A DNA stretch of 21,674 nt from an uncultured Planctomycetaceae bacterium (lineage in GTDB: Bacteria; Planctomycetota; Planctomycetia; Planctomycetales; Planctomycetaceae), in the NCBI GenBank assembly GCA_937975745.1, contig CALJUK010000093.1, positions 1 to 21,674 on the forward strand. Reading direction: 5' to 3'. Below are positions 1 through 7,130 of the stretch, one piece after another. The notes below the pieces were generated by a model. The model was not told the origin of the DNA. It saw only the letters and a program-made list of their open reading frames with translations, and did no database searches. Position 1 is the stretch's first letter, and each line of letters opens with the position of its first letter. The translations under genes were made by a program, and so were the position numbers.

Positions 1-1
1 C

Positions 2-487
2 GAAGCAGTCAAGACTGTGGTTGAATCCCTCGGCGAATACGATGTCGAGTACGCATTTCTCCACATTGTCGAAGACCACCCGTTTCTACTCTTCGATCAG
101 GCTCAGAAAGGTGTGCGGGACTTTGAGACCGGTGGTACAAAAGGAGTGCTCGCTCCAGATCGAGGGCAGTTCCTCAGAATATCGGGCCACGAGGTTCTGT
201 TGACTCTGACCGGAGCCCGAGACGTGAAACGTGCCACGGATGGCATTCCTCGTCCGGTGCTCTTGCGTCTTGGCAGGAATTCCACGTTTCACGACCTGAC
301 GTATTTGACACGACAGGTCTACACGTTCGCATCACATTCGTGGCGAAGTTTCTTTCCCTCTCCGCTTCCCGTAACGATCCTCTATTCGGAATTGATTGCG
401 AAGCTCCTTGGGAATCTTGGGACCGTTTCACAGTGGAACCCGAGCGTAATGCTGGGACGCATTGGAGGAACAAGGTGGGTCCTATGA
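2..487 (+). CDS. ago: Argonaute (PIWI domain), C-terminal part, truncated by window edge
   Basis: Only the last 161 residues are present; the frame is open to the first base. The sequence shows the typical C-terminal PIWI layout: a strand plus a glycine-rich turn, then IPRPVLLRLG, a helix with DLTYLTRQVY, and the signature SWRSF...PLPVTILYSELIAKLL. Prokaryotic Argonautes use a small nucleic-acid guide to find target DNA or RNA. The N-terminal, PAZ and MID domains lie outside the window. By eye, the position that would carry the last metal ligand (His or Asp in slicing Argonautes) falls on L/R in PRPVLLRL. That would fit a catalytically dead long-B type, but it cannot be settled without the missing DEDX residues. 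The stop TGA overlaps the ATG of the downstream nuclease, implying translational coupling. Confidence 0.85.
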   Translation, partial: EAVKTVVESLGEYDVEYAFLHIVEDHPFLLFDQAQKGVRDFETGGTKGVLAPDRGQFLRISGHEVLLTLTGARDVKRATDGIPRPVLLRLGRNSTFHDLTYLTRQVYTFASHSWRSFFPSPLPVTILYSELIAKLLGNLGTVSQWNPSVMLGRIGGTRWVL

Positions 488-1764
488 CATCAACTCAAAG
501 TATTCTCCTCACCGATGCGGCGAAAGGTTTGCAGGCCCTCGTCACGACAACGGCGGGGCGAAACCCCTTGGAGCGAGTGTTTTCATCATGGTTGGTTCCT
601 GATTGCGTGCCGCTTTCAGCAGTTCAATCCGACATTGATGCAGCAGCATCGGCAAGTGGCGCACAGCGCACCTATCAGGAAGTGGCAATACTCGGTTACG
701 CAACGGAGTTGATGACCTGCGACGAGGGAATTCTCGATGCACTTCGTACTGGATTGGATGTCCTGAGCGGCAGAGAACCTGTCGTCGCAGGAGGCACACC
801 GATGGGTTTCGTGACGGATGGCGTTGCCCTGCTGGGTATTGCATGTGGTGTCAGAGCCCTGAAGGATCAACTCGTCACCGACAAGACTCATCAATGGATT
901 GATCGCTGTCGCTCTGCCTCGGAGGGGCTTGCCGTGGTTCCCTTCCAAAGGGCACTTGTCGATGCTGCGTCAGGCATGTTCCAACCGGATCATCCGGGCA
1001 TCTTGCTGGACGATCCTCAGTGTGCTGCTGTTCGAGTGATGCTGCGATCCAAAGGACTTTTGGATGTTGAACCACTGGCGTCGTCAGAATCGGACGAAAT
1101 ACAACTCTTGACGGATGTACTTCGGCACGACAGTGACGTGCCAATTCCTCTATCCGCCATTCGGCTGTACGGTCTCAGATACGTCACCTCGAAGGTTCCC
1201 ACCTTGGACCTGAACAGGCTCACGATAGAAGACTTGGGAAATGTGTTGAGGCGAGTCGAGGCAGGAATGCGGTTCTGGACGTGGGAAGCTGCACCACGAA
1301 CAAAGCGAAAAGGAGCAATGGCTCGACAGTGGCACATCGACAATGAGTATCACGTGCAGAACCTATTGTGGGCGATACTCGCACCGCTGTTTCCTGACCT
1401 GAAGGATGAGGAATACACTCCAAAGGTTGGAGCACTTCAACCACGGGCTGACATTTGCATCCCTTCCATGCAATTGATAATCGAAGTCAAGTTCTGGCGG
1501 TCTACAACGTCATCGCAGGACATGATCCGAGAAATTGCGCAGGACAATAGCCTGTATCTCGTCAAGGGGTCACGTTACAAGAAGTTGATCGCCTTCGTAT
1601 GGGACGATGCTCGGCGAAATCATCAGCACGACGTACTTGTTCAAGGCTTGCTCGACCTTCAAGACGTGGTAGATGCCATCGTGATCTCTCGGCCCGGAAA
1701 CATGGCCGACACTCCTCCAGTGGAAAGCGACACGACGACGGAGCACAGTACAAGCGATGAATGA
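484..1764 (+). CDS. Argonaute-associated PD-(D/E)xK nuclease, DpnII/MboI-like C-terminal domain
   Basis: A 426-residue protein starting at the ATG that overlaps the Argonaute stop (ATGA). Residues 1-270 are a mostly helical region I do not recognise. Residues 280-405 look like the REase_DpnII-MboI type of PD-(D/E)xK fold: HIDNEYHVQNLLWAIL with Glu288 in the first helix, PRADICIP with Asp323, then IIEVKFW with Glu334 and Lys336, followed by a strand with LIAFVWDD. All core catalytic residues are present, so it should be an active DNase. The tail from about residue 406 is Ser/Thr/Asp-rich and probably disordered. Given the coupling, the simplest role is the effector that an Argonaute triggers on sensing invader nucleic acid, as in long-B pAgo-nuclease systems. 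An upstream in-frame ATG at 340 lies inside the Argonaute gene and is not preferred. Confidence 0.85.
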   Translation: MTSTQSILLTDAAKGLQALVTTTAGRNPLERVFSSWLVPDCVPLSAVQSDIDAAASASGAQRTYQEVAILGYATELMTCDEGILDALRTGLDVLSGREPVVAGGTPMGFVTDGVALLGIACGVRALKDQLVTDKTHQWIDRCRSASEGLAVVPFQRALVDAASGMFQPDHPGILLDDPQCAAVRVMLRSKGLLDVEPLASSESDEIQLLTDVLRHDSDVPIPLSAIRLYGLRYVTSKVPTLDLNRLTIEDLGNVLRRVEAGMRFWTWEAAPRTKRKGAMARQWHIDNEYHVQNLLWAILAPLFPDLKDEEYTPKVGALQPRADICIPSMQLIIEVKFWRSTTSSQDMIREIAQDNSLYLVKGSRYKKLIAFVWDDARRNHQHDVLVQGLLDLQDVVDAIVISRPGNMADTPPVESDTTTEHSTSDE

Positions 1765-1964
1765 CGGACGGGCCATCGATTACAATTGTTGTTACGGAGC
1801 GCATCATGAATCTCGAAGAGGCCATAGCACGAATCGATGAATCAAAAGCCGAAGCCTTTCGGAAGCGTCGGGCCGTTACCTTGACTTTGCCAAAGTCTGC
1901 TTTGTTCAATGCAGCTTTTCCTCCTCGAAGTCAACCCGACGCAAATCCTCGTAGAATCGTTTGA
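1761..1964 (+). CDS. possible small third gene of the Argonaute operon
   Basis: A 67-residue ORF whose ATG overlaps the nuclease stop as ATGA, the same arrangement that joins the Argonaute and nuclease genes. An alternative inner ATG at 1806 would give a 52-residue protein. The middle (LEEAIARIDESKAEAFRKRR) looks like a charged helix; the C-terminus is basic and Pro/Arg-containing. It overlaps the 3' end of the convergent gene by 59 bases, which counts against it. No family recognised. The evidence is the start position only, so it may be a chance reading frame. Confidence 0.3.
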   Translation: MTDGPSITIVVTERIMNLEEAIARIDESKAEAFRKRRAVTLTLPKSALFNAAFPPRSQPDANPRRIV

Positions 1965-3309
1965 TCGTGTTGGCCATCAGCCAGCGCCGATTGTCCTGTG
2001 GCCATGTTTTGATGCCTTTCACCGAGTAGTACAAGAAGAGATCGTGGATCGTGCCGAACAGACCTTGGCACGCCTCATCGTAATCAGCCGTATCGTCAGG
2101 TGGCATCGGAAGGTTGCCTGCTCTGTCGTAGATTTCGGTGGCGGTTGATTCGGTTGCTTGAATGTTGGCGGTCAATTGTTCTTCGGACATCTCTCCTGCC
2201 TCAAACTGGCTGAACCATTGGATGGCTTGTTCGGCAAGCGGTCGAAGTCCGTCTCGAATCGACTGGATGCCGTTGACAACTTCCTCCTTCGTTCCCTGAT
2301 GACTCTCGTAAAACTCCTTGTGGGGCTGGTAATCGGAGTTCCACTTGATGTCGATCTCTTCTATTCGTTCGTCACCGTCGAGTGGAATCGGCCTCATGTC
2401 GTCGGACAACTGCTCGTCGATCCACGAGCTTCGGCAGACCCAATTCGAAGTCTGAATGTCGGCCAAATCATAGGCCACGAAAAGCCAGACAACGTGGGCG
2501 GGAGTATTGCCCCATCGAGCCTTCACCATGTCGTTTCGGTAGTAGCAGCTTTTTCGAAGCTCCTTGGTGACTTTCACAACGATGTCCTTGACCACTTCAC
2601 GAGGATAGTGCCGATCCAAAAGAACTGTGGCTGAATACCGTTTCGCACCAGCATGGCTGACATCCTGTTGACTTCGCACCGTGTATTGACGCTTCTCCCG
2701 CACCTTCATCACGAGCGGAATCCCCTCGTCTCGAAGGTGCCCCTGACTACAGGCCCCCGTCTCGGCGAACGGCGTTCCGTCCTGCGGGCAGATTTTCTCG
2801 TAGGCAATGAGTAAGCGAGCACAATCGTGTGCATCGACGATGAGGTAGTCACAGCCTTCGTCGAGCGCCGCCTGAATGAAATCACGTTGAGCATCATCCT
2901 GAATGTCGCCGATAGCCAGAAATACCATCAGGCCGAGATCGGGAATGGTCCGCAATTTTGCAAACTGGTGTGTTACGTGTTTGGCGTGGACCTTCTTGAA
3001 GCTGCGTCCTTTCAGAACGAATCCAGCGACCCGTTTGGAACCTTTGACCCGCACATGAGTCGAGAGAATGTCCGCAATCTCGGTTGGGCCGTGCGGAGTG
3101 TCATTCGGGTCGTAAAGGATTTCTCGCAGAAACCTTTCGAGTTCGTCAATCTCGTGCAACTCTCTCACAGAGGAGATAATCGCAGGCGTGATCGCTGCAT
3201 CGGGAACGGCCTTTACGACTGCGAATTCGTCAATGTCATGGATGCTGATGAGTCGTGCCATTCGTGTTCCCTTCCGCCTTTCCTGCGCCGCAGGTGTCGT
3301 TGTCTTCAT
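1906..3309 (-). CDS. hypothetical protein, endonuclease-like N-terminal region
   Basis: A 467-residue protein. The start at 3309 is supported by AAGGAG eight bases upstream; an inner ATG at residue 17 is the alternative. Residues 50-175 have the alternation GPTEIADILSTHVRVKG, then VAGFVLKGRSF, then LGLMVFLAIGDI and CDYLIVDAHDCARLLI. This reminds me of restriction-endonuclease-like folds that keep a Lys after the central strand (Lys100), but I cannot see a clean ExK, so activity is uncertain. Residues 205-330 form a second unrecognised alpha/beta region. The C-terminal third is helical and acidic with a predicted coiled stretch. It converges on the Argonaute operon, so it may be an independent defence or repair gene. 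Function not known. Confidence 0.75.
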   Translation of the reverse strand: MKTTTPAAQERRKGTRMARLISIHDIDEFAVVKAVPDAAITPAIISSVRELHEIDELERFLREILYDPNDTPHGPTEIADILSTHVRVKGSKRVAGFVLKGRSFKKVHAKHVTHQFAKLRTIPDLGLMVFLAIGDIQDDAQRDFIQAALDEGCDYLIVDAHDCARLLIAYEKICPQDGTPFAETGACSQGHLRDEGIPLVMKVREKRQYTVRSQQDVSHAGAKRYSATVLLDRHYPREVVKDIVVKVTKELRKSCYYRNDMVKARWGNTPAHVVWLFVAYDLADIQTSNWVCRSSWIDEQLSDDMRPIPLDGDERIEEIDIKWNSDYQPHKEFYESHQGTKEEVVNGIQSIRDGLRPLAEQAIQWFSQFEAGEMSEEQLTANIQATESTATEIYDRAGNLPMPPDDTADYDEACQGLFGTIHDLFLYYSVKGIKTWPQDNRRWLMANTIKRFYEDLRRVDFEEEKLH

Positions 3310-3412
3310 CTGGGGTCTCCTTCATAGTAGCGGCAGCGACCGAATTCGAAAATTGCTCGTTCTTGTCGCCAACCGCAGAGATCACCGACAATGATCGCAG
3401 GAGGAGGCCATC

Positions 3413-4219
3413 ATGCCCAACTTCATCTGTACCACATGCGGCACCCAGTTCGCCGATTTCGAACAGCCGCCCGAGCAGTGCAAAGTTTGTACTGACGAGC
3501 GACAGTACGTCGGATGGGATGGCCAGCAGTGGACGACGCTCGACGATCTGCGGCAGTCTCATCGGGTTGTCGTGAGGCTGGAGGAGGCCGGGCTGTACGG
3601 GATCGGCATGGAGCCCTCGTTTGCCATCGGCCAGCGAGCGCTGCTCGTCACGCACCCAGACGGAAACGTCCTCTGGGACTGCATCCCCCTGATCGATGAC
3701 GGCCTCGTCGAGATGGTCAAGGGCATCGGCGGCATCTCGGCCATCGCCATCAGCCATCCGCACTACTACACAAGCATGGTCGAATGGAGCCGGGCGTTTG
3801 ACTGCCCAATCTATCTGCACGCCGCCGACCGACAGTGGGTCATGCGGCCCGATCCAGCCATCGAGTTCTGGGACAGCGAAACGAAAGAGATCGGCCATGG
3901 ACTGACGCTGATCCGCTGCGGCGGGCACTTCGAGGGCGGCACGGTGCTGCACTGGCCCGATGGGGCGGGCGGCAAGGGTGTGATCCTCAGCGGCGACATC
4001 CTGCAAGTCGTGCAGGACCGACGTTGGGTCAGCTTCATGTACTCGTACCCGAACCTTATCCCGGTCTCAGCATCGACGGTGCGGCGGATCGCCGCTGCCG
4101 TCGAGCCGTTCGACTTCGACCGCATCTACGGCGCATGGTGGGGGAAGACCGTCGCCACCGATGCGAAGTCGGCGGTTGAAAGGTCAGCGGAGAGGTACAT
4201 CCGGGCAATTCAGGATTGA
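3413..4219 (+). CDS. MBL-fold metallo-hydrolase with N-terminal rubredoxin-like zinc knuckle
   Basis: A 268-residue cytosolic protein with a strong AGGAGG site upstream of ATG 3413. Cys6-x2-Cys9 and Cys23-x2-Cys26 form a small zinc knuckle. Residues 50-240 are a metallo-beta-lactamase fold: the metal motif reads SHPHYY (His115, His117), followed by GGHFEGG (His172) and LSGDILQV (Asp195). The usual HxHxDH is incomplete because Tyr replaces the Asp and the second His of the motif, and there is no obvious last His near YGAWWGK, so the metal site is non-standard. Close relatives of this arrangement are common uncharacterised hydrolases in many bacteria. Its base and codon use look richer in GC than the flanking genes, and it stands alone between minus-strand genes. 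The substrate is unknown. Confidence 0.85.
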   Translation: MPNFICTTCGTQFADFEQPPEQCKVCTDERQYVGWDGQQWTTLDDLRQSHRVVVRLEEAGLYGIGMEPSFAIGQRALLVTHPDGNVLWDCIPLIDDGLVEMVKGIGGISAIAISHPHYYTSMVEWSRAFDCPIYLHAADRQWVMRPDPAIEFWDSETKEIGHGLTLIRCGGHFEGGTVLHWPDGAGGKGVILSGDILQVVQDRRWVSFMYSYPNLIPVSASTVRRIAAAVEPFDFDRIYGAWWGKTVATDAKSAVERSAERYIRAIQD

Positions 4220-4252
4220 GGGTGCATCACTTCTTCCTGTCAACGGATGCGT

Positions 4253-4711
4253 TCATCGAGAGATGATCCGCAGTGCTTCCCCTTCCAACTGTTCGCAGAG
4301 GCCCTCGTAGTGAGATTGGGCGCGTCCGACGTAATCGGCCAGCGACTCATCGACCAAACCGAATTGACTTGTTTTGCCCTCAAGAGGCGTATGCCACGGG
4401 GAGTCCTCAGCCACGATTGTCTGATCGAGATTGTCGTCAAACTGGTAAGCAGTAATGTCAACTACCGCACCTTCCACGATCAGCCATAAGTGTTCTCCAG
4501 CAGGATCATCGGGTCGTGAACCGACACGTTTCTCAATGTCTGTGAAACCTTGGCCAAAGAGGAACACCGTCAGTAGCTTGCAGGCGTGGTGGCAGCATTC
4601 GACTGGAAAGTTCCGTAGATTCAGTCCGGTGTCGCCAAAATCATGGGCGACCAAGGCTCCGTGAAACCCCACCACAAGGCTTCTCAATCGGGAAAGGCAG
4701 TCATCATTCAC
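4253..4711 (-). CDS. predicted papain/transglutaminase-like Cys-His-Asp protein
   Basis: A 152-residue protein. I choose the GTG start at 4711 because it overlaps the stop of the HD-domain gene as GTGA and has AAGGAG at good spacing; an in-frame ATG at 4744 would overlap that gene by 37 bases. The core pattern is FPVECCHHACKLL (Cys40 the likely nucleophile), then GEHLWLIVEG (His74), then VVDITAYQF (Asp85). A Cys, a His followed by an aromatic, and an Asp in D-I-T is the layout of small papain- or transglutaminase-fold proteins found in phages and mobile elements. No signal peptide or membrane segment. The substrate is unknown. It is the last gene of the minus-strand cluster. Confidence 0.75.
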   Translation of the reverse strand: MNDDCLSRLRSLVVGFHGALVAHDFGDTGLNLRNFPVECCHHACKLLTVFLFGQGFTDIEKRVGSRPDDPAGEHLWLIVEGAVVDITAYQFDDNLDQTIVAEDSPWHTPLEGKTSQFGLVDESLADYVGRAQSHYEGLCEQLEGEALRIISR

Positions 4712-5238
4712 CACGCCCGCTCCTTCTCCAGATCGATTCCCCATTCATCCACTACGAAAGTTGGAATGACGCCGAAGCTCGCCCGGCCATCTGCCCACTT
4801 GATCGTCTCAGGCCGTTTCGCAACTTCAGTACAGAGACGACTCGGGTGCGGCATGATCCCCACTCGGCCCAGATCGAGACGATCCGAGTCCCAACACGTC
4901 TGGATTGTCACATCGGGATGCGTTCGCTCGTGCGTGTGGCCTTCACAGGCCCGATAGAGTAGTCGGAATTCACGGTCGTCCAGATCGAAGACGCTGCCAC
5001 GAAGATCAGCGGCAAACTCCGCTGCTCGTGGTCCGTGTTCGGGATCGGTGACTTCGTTGATCCGGCGTGAATCGTGAAGCACGGCGAACAGCGAGACGAC
5101 CTCGACGTTCGCTCCGGTCTCTTCGGCCAAGCGTAGGCCATTTTCGAGGACTCGTGCCCAATGCGCAACACCATGGTCGCCGCCGAGCGGCAGGGTGTAG
5201 TCTTCAAGGATGGCTTGGAGGACGGGTATCAAGTTCAT
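4708..5238 (-). CDS. HD-domain metal-dependent phosphohydrolase-like protein
   Basis: A 176-residue protein with HD-superfamily metal ligands in order: DHGVAHWARV (His26), FAVLHDSRR (His55, Asp56), EGHTHERTH (His101 and His103), and CWDSDRLDLGRVG (Asp117 or Asp119). The segment after the last Asp (GIMPHPSRLCTE) is typical of a widespread small HD family of unknown substrate. HD enzymes cleave phosphate esters, often of nucleotides. GGAG lies only two bases from the ATG at 5238, which is tight, so the true start could differ slightly. It is translationally coupled to the downstream triad protein by a four-base overlap. Confidence 0.85.
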   Translation of the reverse strand: MNLIPVLQAILEDYTLPLGGDHGVAHWARVLENGLRLAEETGANVEVVSLFAVLHDSRRINEVTDPEHGPRAAEFAADLRGSVFDLDDREFRLLYRACEGHTHERTHPDVTIQTCWDSDRLDLGRVGIMPHPSRLCTEVAKRPETIKWADGRASFGVIPTFVVDEWGIDLEKERAW

Positions 5239-5275
5239 GTCTCCATTCTACCGTCCACACATCATGCCCTCCCAC

Positions 5276-5440
5276 CTAACTGCACGCTGCGAGTTTGAAG
5301 TGGCAAGCGGGACAGAAACATCCCTCATCCATAAGCTCCCGTAGGGTGGGTTTGCAAGCACCATAGCAGTTGCCGTTGAAGCGAGACGACCGCTTCTCAG
5401 TGGGGTTTCTTGGTTTGGCGTTACAAAAGTTGTAACGAAT
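5276..5440 (-). CDS. small cysteine-rich (zinc-binding-like) ORF with non-ATG start or nonsense codon
   Basis: A 54-codon reading frame with eight cysteines: NFCN, then NCYGACK, then GCFCPACHFK and a final AACS. The spacing of the Cys pairs suggests a zinc-binding mini-protein. It directly follows the J-domain gene. An ATG at 5449 overlaps that gene's stop as ATGA and is in the right frame, but codon three is TGA (5441-5443). Either the gene is broken by one nonsense codon, or translation starts at the ATT at 5440, which has AGGTGG nine bases upstream. The cysteine pattern persists down to a TAG, which argues that the frame is or was coding. No family recognised. Confidence 0.45.
   Translation of the reverse strand: MRYNFCNAKPRNPTEKRSSRFNGNCYGACKPTLRELMDEGCFCPACHFKLAACS
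5420..5436. repeat. perfect 7-bp inverted repeat (GTTACAA-aag-TTGTAAC)
   Basis: Two perfect seven-base arms separated by three bases lie just inside the start of the small cysteine-rich frame and 10 bases after the J-domain gene. It could be an operator for an internal promoter or a small RNA hairpin. No regulator for it is evident. Confidence 0.5.
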
Positions 5441-5445
5441 TCAGA

Positions 5446-6408
5446 TCATCCACCTAATGCCAGTGCCTGTTCATACCATTGTCGCACTTGCTTGAACTTG
5501 TCGGGATCGCCTCCGCTGTCAGGATGGGTCTGTTTCGCCAATCGATGATATGCTGACTTGATTTGATCGACATCAGCGTCGGGTGGAACATCCAAACCAA
5601 TGAGACACGCTGGCGGAGACGACATCCGATAGGACTCACGCTCTGCATAGTACACATCGGGGCTCACGTAGCACGTGGAGTACCACCGATTCTTCGGTGT
5701 CGCTTTCCCCGTCGTCTCGAACGCCTCACGGTCAAGCACAAACGTCTTTTGATGCCAGTCGTACCACTCGCCAGTCAGTTGTTTGTCTTCCCGGTAGCGT
5801 TCGCAATCTACGTAAATCCGTTTCTTGGTCTTCTTGACGATTCGGTACTTCGTGCAGAACCCGCCACGGCACTCATAGACAAATTCGAGAATCGCCGTCG
5901 AATCGCTGTCGGATGGTGCTTGACGCTTTCTCCGCAAGGCAGCTTCCTTCTCTCGGATGTTCCGAGCGTCTTCGTTGGAAACGAGATTCACATCGCCCAC
6001 TGCTTGAATAGCGGCTTTGTGTGCGGCGTCCGCTGACTTTGCAAAACCCCGTGCCAGTTCCTTGAAGTCCCCGCAGCCTGTCAGCACAACCCAAAACCAC
6101 TTCTGTTTCCCGACAGAGCATCGAGAGAATCTGGGGCGGTCGTCCTTCTGCATTTGCCGGTGGAGGTAACTGGAAGCCCATGAGACGCCACGATTGTACG
6201 CTCGGCTTTGACCTCTACTACGGATAGCACTCCACGCAGCACGACGGGCCTCGGTTTTCGACTCACAAAAACCTTGTTCGGTCGGGTGTGACTCGTCCCA
6301 TTGGTGCTCACTCCCGACTCCGATCCAGACCGCCCAAAACCAGTGATTCTCGCCGTACCAGCGTTTCCCGGCATTCGTGACCGAGAAGACGTTCTTGATT
6401 GCTGTCAT
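5446..6408 (-). CDS. J-domain (DnaJ-like) protein with C-terminal J domain
   Basis: A 320-residue protein started at ATG 6408, four bases after the upstream gene's stop, with GAGGTGA as ribosome site; an ATG at 6426 would overlap that gene. The last 55 residues are a J domain: GLDVPPDADVDQIKSAYHRL and then the diagnostic HPD in KQTHPDSGGD, which stimulates an Hsp70 ATPase. The J domain is at the C-terminus, unlike DnaJ itself, and no G/F region or DnaJ zinc finger is present. Residues 15-140 contain two similar units, one with HWFWAVWIGVG and one with KWFWVVLTGCG, each followed by a short Ala-rich helix. The middle (YECRGGFCTKYRI) is unrecognised. It probably delivers a substrate to DnaK; the substrate may be an element-encoded protein. 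Confidence 0.85.
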   Translation of the reverse strand: MTAIKNVFSVTNAGKRWYGENHWFWAVWIGVGSEHQWDESHPTEQGFCESKTEARRAAWSAIRSRGQSRAYNRGVSWASSYLHRQMQKDDRPRFSRCSVGKQKWFWVVLTGCGDFKELARGFAKSADAAHKAAIQAVGDVNLVSNEDARNIREKEAALRRKRQAPSDSDSTAILEFVYECRGGFCTKYRIVKKTKKRIYVDCERYREDKQLTGEWYDWHQKTFVLDREAFETTGKATPKNRWYSTCYVSPDVYYAERESYRMSSPPACLIGLDVPPDADVDQIKSAYHRLAKQTHPDSGGDPDKFKQVRQWYEQALALGG

Positions 6409-6412
6409 GGCG

Positions 6413-6703
6413 TCACCTCGATACACGATTGAGGTGATCGATCAAGTCATCCTGCTCATCGCTGTTGAGATCGTCGATGAGCGAGATCAACTGGTCACGC
6501 CGTACAAGTTCGTCGGCCTCGGCATCGTCAAGCAACCGATTGTCCACTGTATCCACAACGCCAAGCAGTCCGTTCGCATTCTCCAGTCGCCACAACTCAT
6601 ATCCGCACGTCGGACTGTCGTATGTGTGGGACAATGCCTCACTCGGCTGCTGGGGACTTTCAACTGCTTCCTGAAAAATCGAAATGGCTTCTGCAAATGT
6701 CAT
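6413..6703 (-). CDS. hypothetical small acidic protein
   Basis: A 96-residue protein. I place the start at ATG 6703, where AAGG lies eight bases upstream, rather than at the far 5' end of the frame, whose translation looks non-coding. The N-terminal half contains SPTCGYELWRLENANGLLGVV, suggesting a small mixed alpha/beta fold. The C-terminal 40 residues are an acidic helix rich in Asp and Leu. Four bases separate it from the J-domain gene, so the two are likely co-translated. No family recognised. Confidence 0.65.
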   Translation of the reverse strand: MTFAEAISIFQEAVESPQQPSEALSHTYDSPTCGYELWRLENANGLLGVVDTVDNRLLDDAEADELVRRDQLISLIDDLNSDEQDDLIDHLNRVSR

Positions 6704-6755
6704 CTCCGTGACCTTTCTAACGGCATCATTGCCAAATGTTGGTGTAGACGGAGCA

Positions 6756-6866
6756 TCACCTCGACGAAGATGTGATGCACCAAATGCACGAGTGGCGTCC
6801 AACAACGGACGCTCGCTGGTATTGCTCGATCTCTTGGATCGCCTCGAATAGCGTGTCTGAAAGCAT
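6756..6866 (-). CDS. possible 36-residue small protein with strong RBS
   Basis: ATG at 6866 is preceded by GGAGG five to six bases upstream, one of the best ribosome sites in the window. The protein begins MLSDTLFEAIQEIEQYQR, a helical opening I associate with small uncharacterised proteins, and ends after a CIWC pair. Relatives are likely longer, so this copy may be cut short by a frameshift or stop; the two other minus frames over the same bases look non-coding. No function assigned. Confidence 0.45.
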   Translation of the reverse strand: MLSDTLFEAIQEIEQYQRASVVGRHSCIWCITSSSR

Positions 6867-6947
6867 GTCTTTCCTCCATGGGTGATGTTTGTTGTTGTGG
6901 GCGCAGATCGTCCCCACGAAAGTCCCAGATCGTTGGGCCGTCCCGAG

Positions 6948-7130
6948 TCAAATGAGCACAGTCTCAACTGCGAGCGTGCTCGCCGTCATTCCGGCTTTCA
7001 TTCGGTACGCCAAGAGAGTCACCTGTGGGCGACTACAGCGGCGAAGATCATTTGATGAATCATTCAGACTGTCGATTGATTCGGCGGAACTATACCACAC
7101 GTGGTCGGCTTTGATCCAGATCAGTTTCAC
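6948..7130 (-). CDS. possible 60-residue ORF immediately after the primase-like gene
   Basis: A GTG start shares one base with the TAG of the upstream gene (TAGTG), a common coupled arrangement. The translation is mixed and contains a hydrophobic C-terminus; no motif or family is recognised. The support is only position and an open frame through a 260-base gap that otherwise holds no gene. Confidence 0.25.
   Translation of the reverse strand: MKLIWIKADHVWYSSAESIDSLNDSSNDLRRCSRPQVTLLAYRMKAGMTASTLAVETVLI

Noticed and set aside
340..483. Extended N-terminus of the nuclease starting at 340
   Set aside because: These bases encode the PIWI C-terminus in another frame, and the ATGA overlap at 484 gives a much better start.
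2827..3327. Long plus-strand frame opposite the 467-aa gene
   Set aside because: It is antisense to a frame with a good ribosome site and protein-like composition, so it is a shadow.
3236..4006. A 256-residue minus-strand frame opposite the MBL-fold gene
   Set aside because: The plus-strand frame has clear zinc and MBL motifs and a strong ribosome site; the reverse frame is a high-GC shadow.
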